A stretch of DNA of 50,592 nt from Rhodovastum atsumiense (lineage in GTDB: Bacteria; Pseudomonadota; Alphaproteobacteria; Acetobacterales; Acetobacteraceae). Shown here piece by piece: positions 45,490 to 50,592 of the stretch. How positions within the stretch are numbered: the first letter of the stretch is position 1; the number at the start of each line of letters is the position of its first letter. Under the pieces are notes generated by a model. It made no database searches. It saw only the letters and a list, made by a program, of their open reading frames with translations, and had not been told where the DNA came from. The position numbers and the translations under genes were made by a program. The stretch covers positions 1 through 50,592 of the forward strand of contig JAMFSE010000021.1 in NCBI GenBank assembly GCA_026225115.1, in the 5' to 3' direction.

Positions 45490-46476
45490 ATGTCAGAACC
45501 CCGCTTTGACCTCACCGGCATCGGCAATGCCATCGTCGATATGCTTGCCTTGACCGACGATAGCTTCCTCTCCCGCCACGACATGCCCAAGGGCGGCATG
45601 ACGTTGATCGATGCCGATACCGCGACCCGCCTGACCGCTGAAATGCAGGGCGGCCAGACCGCATCGGGCGGCTCCGTCGCCAATAGCTGCGCGGTTGCGG
45701 CGGCCCTTGGCGCCCGCGTCGCTTTCCTCGGCAAAGTCGCGGCCGACCCGCTGGGCGACGCCTTCCGCCGCGATATTTCCGCCCTTGGCGTGCATTTCCC
45801 GACCAAGCCGCTGCTGTCCGGCGCCCCCACCGCCCGCTGCCTGATCCTGGTCACGCCGGACGGCCAGCGCACCATGAACACCTATCTCGGCGCCGGCGGC
45901 GAATTTTCTCTCCCCGATCTCGACGAAACCGTCATCGCGGGCTCAGCCATCACCTATCTGGAGGGCTATCTGTTTGACCCACCCGCCGCCCAGACCGCCT
46001 TTGCCGAAGCCGTCAGAATTGCCCGCAGCTTCAGCCGCAAAACCGCACTCTCCCTTTCCGACGCATTCTGTGTCGACCGCCATCGCGACAGCTTTCGCCG
46101 CCTGATCGCCGGGGGCATCGACATCCTGTTCGCCAATGAGGCCGAAATCTGCAGCCTCTATGAGCGCAACGATTTCGCCGATGCCGCCGCCGATGCCGGC
46201 AATGACGTCAAGCTCGCCATCCTCACCAAAAGCGAGGCGGGCAGCGTGATTGTAGAGGGCAAAACCCAGACCGCCATCGCCCCTGTTCCAACCACGGTGC
46301 GGGACACGACCGGCGCCGGCGATGCCTATGCCGCCGGCTTCCTCACCGCTTACGCCCAGGGCAAATCTATCGTCGAGGCCGGCAATCTCGGCGCCGCCGC
46401 CGCTGCTTTGGCCATCAGCCAGATCGGTGCCCGGCCGCCGGCCGACTCCCTGAAGGCGCTGCTCAAAAACGCATGA
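45490..46476 (+). CDS. adenosine kinase-like PfkB family sugar kinase
   Basis: A 328-residue PfkB kinase. ASGGSVANSCAVAAALGARVAFLGKVAADPLGD is the substrate-side signature and RDTTGAGDAYAAGFLTAY the anion-hole signature with the catalytic Asp. The wording DLTGIGNAIVDMLALTDDSFL is that of the alphaproteobacterial proteins annotated as adenosine kinases; ribokinase-type alternatives cannot be ruled out by eye. The stop overlaps the next gene as ATGA, so the pair is translationally coupled. Confidence 0.88.
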   Translation: MSEPRFDLTGIGNAIVDMLALTDDSFLSRHDMPKGGMTLIDADTATRLTAEMQGGQTASGGSVANSCAVAAALGARVAFLGKVAADPLGDAFRRDISALGVHFPTKPLLSGAPTARCLILVTPDGQRTMNTYLGAGGEFSLPDLDETVIAGSAITYLEGYLFDPPAAQTAFAEAVRIARSFSRKTALSLSDAFCVDRHRDSFRRLIAGGIDILFANEAEICSLYERNDFADAAADAGNDVKLAILTKSEAGSVIVEGKTQTAIAPVPTTVRDTTGAGDAYAAGFLTAYAQGKSIVEAGNLGAAAAALAISQIGARPPADSLKALLKNA

Positions 46477-47225
46477 GTCTCGCCTTAGTCGTCCTGATCC
46501 TCGCCTCGTTCGTGGCGGGGGCACAAAACGCCTTGGCCGGCGGCGGGTCGTTCCTGACCTTCCCGGCCTTGCTCTATGCCGGGCTGGACCCGCGCGCGGC
46601 CAACATCACCTCGGCCATCGCTTTGTTCCCCGGCCAGGTCACCACCGCCTTCGCCGGCCGCTCGATGCTTTCCAGCGCAGCCGGCCTATCCATCCGCACT
46701 TTGATCATCCTCAGCCTCACGGGCGGTGCGCTCGGTGCGATTCTTTTGCTGCTGACGCCGGTCTCCGTCTTCACCCATCTGGTCCCCTATCTCGTCCTGT
46801 TCGCCACGGTGGTCTTCGCCTGGGGCAGTTTTTTCCGCAAAGCCCGGGCCGCCGACGCACCGCCGCAGGTCAGCCCCAGAACCGCCGCCATCCTGCAATT
46901 CTGCATCGCCATCTATGGCGGCTATTTCGGCGGCGGCATCGGCATTCTGATGCTGGCGGCGCTCACCGCCGCGGGTCTCGCCGTCCGCCACGCGGGCGCC
47001 ACCAAAAACCTGCTCTCCGGCGTCATGAACGCCATCGCCGTGCTGATCTTCATCGCCAAAACCCATGTCGACTGGCTGATCGTGCTCTACGTCGCCATCG
47101 CCGCCATCGCCGGCGGCCAGCTCGGCGTTTTTCTCCTCCGCCGCATCAACGAAACCGCGCTCCGCATCGGCATCACCGCCATCGGCCTCGGCCTGACCGT
47201 CGCACTGTTTCTGAAGGCAGCATAA
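46473..47225 (+). CDS. TauE/SafE (TSUP) family permease
   Basis: A 250-residue inner membrane protein with seven to eight helices and the two TSUP half-signatures: AGAQNALAGGGSFLTFPALLYAGLDPRAANITSAIALFPG and YGGYFGGGIGILMLAALTAAG. The family exports or imports sulfite and organosulfonates or sulfur intermediates; the substrate here is unknown. It overlaps the PfkB gene by 4 bp. A TGAA-loop hairpin begins 4 nt after the stop. Confidence 0.9.
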   Translation: MSLALVVLILASFVAGAQNALAGGGSFLTFPALLYAGLDPRAANITSAIALFPGQVTTAFAGRSMLSSAAGLSIRTLIILSLTGGALGAILLLLTPVSVFTHLVPYLVLFATVVFAWGSFFRKARAADAPPQVSPRTAAILQFCIAIYGGYFGGGIGILMLAALTAAGLAVRHAGATKNLLSGVMNAIAVLIFIAKTHVDWLIVLYVAIAAIAGGQLGVFLLRRINETALRIGITAIGLGLTVALFLKAA

Positions 47226-47228
47226 GCA

Positions 47229-47264
47229 GCAGCTTTTTGAAAAAAGCTGCGCAAAAACTTTTTT
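47229..47264 (+). terminator. TGAA-loop hairpin repeat, copy 7 (after TauE/SafE gene)
   Basis: The stem GCAGCTTTT/AAAAGCTGC closes the TGAA loop, then GCAAAAACTTTTTTATGCTGGGCC follows. The outer stem differs from other copies but stays fully paired. Confidence 0.7.
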
Positions 47265-47305
47265 ATGCTGGGCCCCGGGCGTTTGCGACATCACGCCCTT
47301 GAACC

Positions 47306-47337
47306 GTAGGGTGGGTGAGCGAAGCGTTACCCACCAT
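47306..47337. repeat. GTAGGGTGGGT...ACCCACC dispersed-type palindrome
   Basis: GTAGGGTGGGTGAGCGAAGCGTTACCCACCATC contains the inverted arms GGTGGGT (47310-47316) and ACCCACC (47329-47335). This wording is a widespread intergenic repeat in many bacteria. It lies between hairpin copy 7 and the 3' end of rsmD. Confidence 0.65.
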
Positions 47338-47356
47338 CTTTGAGGTCACGACCCAA

Positions 47357-47917
47357 TCACCTAACTTCGTCCGACCAAAATATTAATCTGGCCTTCCCAT
47401 GTTGCCGCTCACTTAAAACATGCACCGGCGCAAATTCATCCTCCGGCCCCAGCTCAGCAACAAACACCGCAGCGGGGGAAAAATACCCCGCCGCTGACAA
47501 CGCCGCCAGCGCCGGCGGGATCAGATTCTGTGCATAAGGCGGATCAAGAAAAATCAATTCATGCGGCGTGCCCGCAGGCGGATGCAACGCGTCAGCCGTA
47601 ATTATTTTTGCAACTTCTTCCACTTTGCACAGCGCGATATTCGCGCGCAAAGCGGTCAACGCCGCAAGATTATTTTCAATGAAACTGGCCGCCGGCGCCC
47701 CGCGCGACAAAGCCTCAATCCCATAAGCCCCGGTGCCTGCAAAAACATCCAGCACCCGCGCGGATTGGATAAAATCATGACCAGCCCAAGGCGCATGCAT
47801 CAGAATATCGAAAGCCGCCTGGCGCGCGCGCGCATTTGTCGGCCGGGTAGCAAGCCCAGCAGGCGCGTTAAGCACCCGCCCGCGATATTTTCCGGCAATA
47901 ATACGCGGCGCCGCCAC
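47357..47917 (-). CDS. rsmD: 16S rRNA (guanine-N2-)-methyltransferase RsmD
   Basis: A 186-residue SAM-dependent methyltransferase that modifies G966 of 16S rRNA. RIIAGKYRGRVLNAP is the usual opening. RPTNARARQAAFDIL, VLDVFAGTGAYGIEALSRGA (SAM site) and LIFLDPPYAQN (the N-methyltransferase DPPY motif) are intact. The GTG start at 47917 lies 6 bp after the pseudouridine synthase stop, so the two are in one operon. Confidence 0.94.
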   Translation of the reverse strand: MAAPRIIAGKYRGRVLNAPAGLATRPTNARARQAAFDILMHAPWAGHDFIQSARVLDVFAGTGAYGIEALSRGAPAASFIENNLAALTALRANIALCKVEEVAKIITADALHPPAGTPHELIFLDPPYAQNLIPPALAALSAAGYFSPAAVFVAELGPEDEFAPVHVLSERQHGKARLIFWSDEVR

Positions 47918-47923
47918 CAGCGA

Positions 47924-48679
47924 TCACTTCTTGGCCAAAAAGGGAATCTGCTCGCGCAAAATTTTGCCGTTCACTTCCTCCACCGCCCCGCGCGTGAGGT
48001 TCCCCAGTTGAAACGGTCCGTAGGCAACCCGAATAAGCCGCGTCACCGGCAGCAGCAGATGATCCATCACCCGGCGGATTTCCCGGTTCTTACCCTCCCG
48101 CAACGAAACGCTGAGCCAGGTGTTGGCCCGCTGGCGCGAATCCACCGAAGCCTCGATCGGCCCGAACTGCTCGCCATCGATGCGAATCCCATCCGCCAGC
48201 CGCACCAGCTTGGCAGGATCGACGCCGCCATGCACCCGCACCCGGTAGCGCCGCAGCCAGCCGGTGGCCGGCAGCTCCAACTGCCGCGACAGACTGCCGT
48301 CATTGGTCAACAGCAACAAACCCTCGGAGGTCAAATCCAGCCGCCCGACGCTGATCACGCGCGGCAGGCTTTCCGGCAATTTCTCAAACACCGTGCTGCG
48401 GCCTTCAGGATCCTTATGCGTCGTAACCAGCCCGTCGGGCTTGTGATAGCGCCACAGCCGGGTGCGCTCCGGCGAACTCACCGCCTTGCCGTCGACCACG
48501 ACAAGATCGCCTTCGGTGACGAAAACAGCCGGATGCGTGACATCCTGATTATTCATCCGCACCTTGCCGGCGGCAATCAGCTGCTCGGCGTCCCGGCGCG
48601 AGGCAATCCCCGCGCGCGCCAGATATTTGGCAATACGCTCGCCCCGTTCCGGGTTGGCAGCCGGCTTTTGCTCAGACAT
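47924..48679 (-). CDS. RluB-type 23S rRNA pseudouridine synthase
   Basis: A 251-residue RsuA/RluB-family pseudouridine synthase. An N-terminal S4 RNA-binding domain (RIAKYLARAGIASRRDAEQLIAAGKVRMNNQDVTHPA) is followed by the catalytic domain with the active Asp in SVGRLDLTSEGLLLLTNDG and then EGKNREIRRVMDHLLLPVTRLIRVAYGP. RluB (U2605 of 23S) is the likely identity; RluE/RluF/RsuA paralogues are alternatives. The ATG at 48679 overlaps the end of the upstream amidotransferase gene by 8 bp. Confidence 0.9.
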   Translation of the reverse strand: MSEQKPAANPERGERIAKYLARAGIASRRDAEQLIAAGKVRMNNQDVTHPAVFVTEGDLVVVDGKAVSSPERTRLWRYHKPDGLVTTHKDPEGRSTVFEKLPESLPRVISVGRLDLTSEGLLLLTNDGSLSRQLELPATGWLRRYRVRVHGGVDPAKLVRLADGIRIDGEQFGPIEASVDSRQRANTWLSVSLREGKNREIRRVMDHLLLPVTRLIRVAYGPFQLGNLTRGAVEEVNGKILREQIPFLAKK

Positions 48680-49385
48680 TGGCAGCCGCAATCAGCGCTT
48701 CGAAAATCCGGGTATCGCCGGCATCGATCAGATATTCCGGATGCCACTGCACGCCGAGGCAGAATTGTCGTCCCGGATCCTCGATCCCTTCGATAACCCC
48801 ATCCGGCGCCATCGCGTTGATGATGGTTCGCCCGGGTTTAAGCACCGCCTGATGATGCGAGGTATTGACCTGCATGGTGCCGGCGCCAACGATCCGCGCC
48901 AGCAACGTATCGGGCAGAATTTTCACGCTATGCCCGGGCTCGTAATGCGAGGTCGATTGCTCATGCGGGAGCGCATCGGCGACACTGTCCGGAATATGCT
49001 GGATCAGGCTGCCGCCAAGCGCCACCGCCAGCAATTGCTCGCCGCCGCAAATCCCCAGCACCGGCATGTCACGCGCCATGGCGCCCTGCAGCAGCGCCAG
49101 CTCGGCGCTGGTGCGCGTGGCTTTCAGCTCCACCGTATGATGCCGCTCGTTATCCCCGTACAACGCCGGATCGACGTCAAAAGCCCCGCCGGTGACGATC
49201 AGCGCATCCAGCCGGTCGAGATAATCCGCCGCCAGCTCCGGCTCATGCGGCAGGGCAATCGCCAGTCCGCCGGCCGCAGAGATGGCAGAGACATAATTCT
49301 GCCGCAGCGCGTACCATGGATATTTCGAGTAGCCGCCGGGCTGTTCGGCATCCAGCGTCAGGCCGATGAGAGGGCGCTTGGTCAT
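48672..49385 (-). CDS. class I glutamine amidotransferase-like (peptidase C26, PuuD-like) hydrolase
   Basis: A 237-residue C26 family protein resembling gamma-glutamyl-GABA hydrolase PuuD. The nucleophile Cys is in PVLGICGGEQLLAVALGGSL. LIVTGGAFDVDPALYG precedes it and the His/Glu pair is in LGVQWHPEYL. PuuD works in putrescine breakdown, but no other puu genes are here, so the substrate may be another gamma-glutamyl compound. It is the first gene of the minus-strand unit with the pseudouridine synthase and rsmD, and is divergent from tadA. Confidence 0.88.
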   Translation of the reverse strand: MTKRPLIGLTLDAEQPGGYSKYPWYALRQNYVSAISAAGGLAIALPHEPELAADYLDRLDALIVTGGAFDVDPALYGDNERHHTVELKATRTSAELALLQGAMARDMPVLGICGGEQLLAVALGGSLIQHIPDSVADALPHEQSTSHYEPGHSVKILPDTLLARIVGAGTMQVNTSHHQAVLKPGRTIINAMAPDGVIEGIEDPGRQFCLGVQWHPEYLIDAGDTRIFEALIAAANV

Positions 49386-49429
49386 GCCTGCACCTAGACC
49401 TGCGACCCTACCCGAGGCAAGGATTGGCC

Positions 49430-49927
49430 ATGAATAACCCCCCGATTTCCGGTATGCGCCTAGGAATGCGCCTAGGAATGCGCCTAGGAATGGACGTCGC
49501 TTTGGGCGAAGCCCGCGCCGCCGCCGCCCGCGGCGAGGTGCCTGTGGGCGCCGCGATCATCGACGGAACGGGCCGGGTCATCGCCGCCCGCGGCAACGAG
49601 GTCGAAGCCATGGCGGATGCCGGCGCGCATGCCGAAATGCTGGTATTGCGCGACGCCGCCCGCCTGCTGGAGCGCAAATTCCTCGCCGATTGCACGCTGA
49701 GCGTAACCTTGGAGCCCTGCGCGATGTGCGCCGGCGCCATCGCCGCCTTCCGCGTCCAAAAACTGATTTTCGGCGCCTATGACCCAAAATCCGGCGCTGT
49801 CGAGCATGGCCCGCGCGTCTTCAGCCATCCCACCACGCATCACAAGCCCGAAATCATCGGCGGCGTGCGCGACTCCGAATGCAGTGCCATACTCCAGGCG
49901 TTTTTTGGACAATTGCGAAATGCCTGA
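49430..49927 (+). CDS. tadA: tRNA-specific adenosine deaminase
   Basis: A 165-residue deaminase that makes inosine at the wobble position of tRNA-Arg(ACG). Zinc and catalytic residues are in [10 protein letters not shown] (His, Glu) and [11 protein letters not shown] (two Cys). Family members usually begin near [21 protein letters not shown] (residue 21 here). Before that lies an unusual 12-bp tandem repeat coding MRLG three times. ATG 49430 has AAGGA 6 nt upstream and is chosen; ATG 49490 would give a normal-length protein. Its stop overlaps the rnhB start (ATGCCTGA). Confidence 0.92.
   Translation: MNNPPISGMRLGMRLGMRLGMDVALGEARAAAARGEVPVGAAIIDGTGRVIAARGNEVEAMADAGAHAEMLVLRDAARLLERKFLADCTLSVTLEPCAMCAGAIAAFRVQKLIFGAYDPKSGAVEHGPRVFSHPTTHHKPEIIGGVRDSECSAILQAFFGQLRNA
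49454..49489 (+). repeat. three tandem copies of ATGCGCCTAGGA in the tadA 5' end
   Basis: The three 12-bp units are identical, in frame, each coding Met-Arg-Leu-Gly, and are followed by a fourth ATG. Each unit offers a start codon and an AGGA. Copy number changes would alter the TadA N-terminus without shifting the frame. Confidence 0.9.
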
Positions 49928-50561
49928 TCGAAAGCATGAAAAGCGCATTGGCGGCGTTGTCGCCGGGGTGGACGAGGTCGGCCGCGGCCCCCTCGCCGGC
50001 CCCGTCCTCGCGGCCGCGGTCATCCTCCCCAAAAAACTGCCGCGCGCCTTGCTGGCAATCATCGACGATTCCAAAAAAATGACAGCCGAGCGCCGCGAAC
50101 TGGCGCTGCTGGGTCTGCGAGAATCCGGCGCCGTGATCGCGCTGGGCGCCGCCTCGGTCTCCGAGATCGCCGAGCTCAACATCCTGCACGCCGCCATGCT
50201 GGCCATGCGCCGCGCCTTGCACCGCCTGCCGCAAACCCCGGATCACGTGCTGGTGGACGGCAACCGCGCCCCCGGCTGCGCCATGCCCTGCACCCCCATC
50301 ATCGGCGGCGACGGCATCAGCCTATCCATCGCCGCCGCCTCGATCGCCGCCAAAGTCGTCCGCGACCGCCTGATGACCCGCCTCTGCGCCCGCTACCCCG
50401 GCTACGGCTGGTCCAGCAACGCCGGCTACGCCGCCGCCGCCCACCGCGAAGCCATCCTATCCCTGGGCCCCACCCCCCACCACCGCATGGCCTTCGGCGA
50501 AATGCTTCGCGGCCTGCAAGCAGCGAGCCTTCAGCAGGAAAGCGAAAAGCTAGTTTTCTAA
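49920..50561 (+). CDS. rnhB: ribonuclease HII
   Basis: A 213-residue RNase HII that cuts RNA in RNA-DNA hybrids and removes misincorporated ribonucleotides. The first catalytic block [22 protein letters not shown] (Asp, Glu, GRG) is near residue 15. [19 protein letters not shown] (Asp) and [17 protein letters not shown] (Asp) complete the site. The C-terminal [18 protein letters not shown] block is typical. ATG 49920 overlaps the tadA stop by 8 bp, so it is translationally coupled. Confidence 0.95.
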   Translation: MPDRKHEKRIGGVVAGVDEVGRGPLAGPVLAAAVILPKKLPRALLAIIDDSKKMTAERRELALLGLRESGAVIALGAASVSEIAELNILHAAMLAMRRALHRLPQTPDHVLVDGNRAPGCAMPCTPIIGGDGISLSIAAASIAAKVVRDRLMTRLCARYPGYGWSSNAGYAAAAHREAILSLGPTPHHRMAFGEMLRGLQAASLQQESEKLVF

Positions 50562-50592
50562 ATCCTTTGCATCGCCGAACCTCGACCTCGCC

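Overview
The window is a GC-rich, densely packed stretch of an alphaproteobacterial chromosome. The best fit by inference is a member of the Acetobacteraceae. The signs are the FYDLN-type zinc-ribbon gene divergent from a class II aroA, the alphaproteobacterial-type isocitrate dehydrogenase with a long C-terminal extension, an RNase E with a large acidic insert in its S1 domain, a CtrA-family regulator, TTAA-N7-TTAA boxes, and repeated TGAA-loop hairpins placed right after stop codons. I see no prophage, insertion sequence, CRISPR array, rRNA or tRNA. Most genes are housekeeping genes.

Layout. 1-1735 (minus strand): the 5' part of the RNase P RNA, an AmpD-like amidase and a DjlA-like J-domain protein. 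1843-8356: an ATP-dependent 5-oxoprolinase (hydantoinase A+B fusion) and an AsmA-type envelope protein, closed by a 123-bp palindrome. 8498-10881: FYDLN protein, aroA and cmk. 10971-13634: a CtrA-type box with a small membrane protein, a divergent MFS/MarR pair and a glycine-rich lipoprotein. 13731-15180: the rpsF-rpsR-rplI ribosomal operon with a probable S6:S18 leader and a strong terminator. 15198-17380: a second CtrA-type box, cyclopropane fatty acid synthase and an S49 peptidase. 17492-21175 (minus): Bax inhibitor-1 protein and RNase E. 21608-25258: malate synthase G, an overlooked 39-residue membrane peptide and a condensation-domain-like acyltransferase. 25563-29911 (minus): trmB, metK, dapB and ETF-ubiquinone oxidoreductase. 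30003-37902: uracil-DNA glycosylase, lytic transglycosylase, MoaB, a TRIC/YicG membrane protein, isocitrate dehydrogenase, a cupin, a small unknown protein and an MFS exporter. 38048-41406 (minus): aldehyde dehydrogenase, D-2-hydroxyacid dehydrogenase and a CtrA-like regulator. 41624-45325: AIM24 protein, CoA-binding protein, membrane-anchored GH17 enzyme and bactofilin. 45490-50561: adenosine kinase-like PfkB enzyme, TauE/SafE permease, rsmD, an RluB-type pseudouridine synthase, a C26 amidotransferase, tadA and rnhB.

Themes. Translation and RNA metabolism recur (RNase P, RNase E, S6/S18/L9, TrmB, RsmD, RluB-type, TadA, RNase HII). Envelope shaping is the second theme (amidase, lytic transglycosylase, AsmA, cfa, GH17, bactofilin).

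The most unusual signals are four. First, seven copies of a hairpin with an invariant TGAA loop, changing but still paired stems, and a conserved downstream tail. Second, a CtrA paralogue whose receiver domain has lost the phospho-acceptor Asp (Arg at residue 51) and other active-site residues while its DNA-binding domain is intact. Third, two perfect TTAA-N7-TTAA boxes in this window, in front of cfa and of a small membrane protein. Fourth, a TatA-like 39-residue peptide whose TGA stop overlaps a possible TTG start of the acyltransferase, the same arrangement seen in the djlA-amidase pair.
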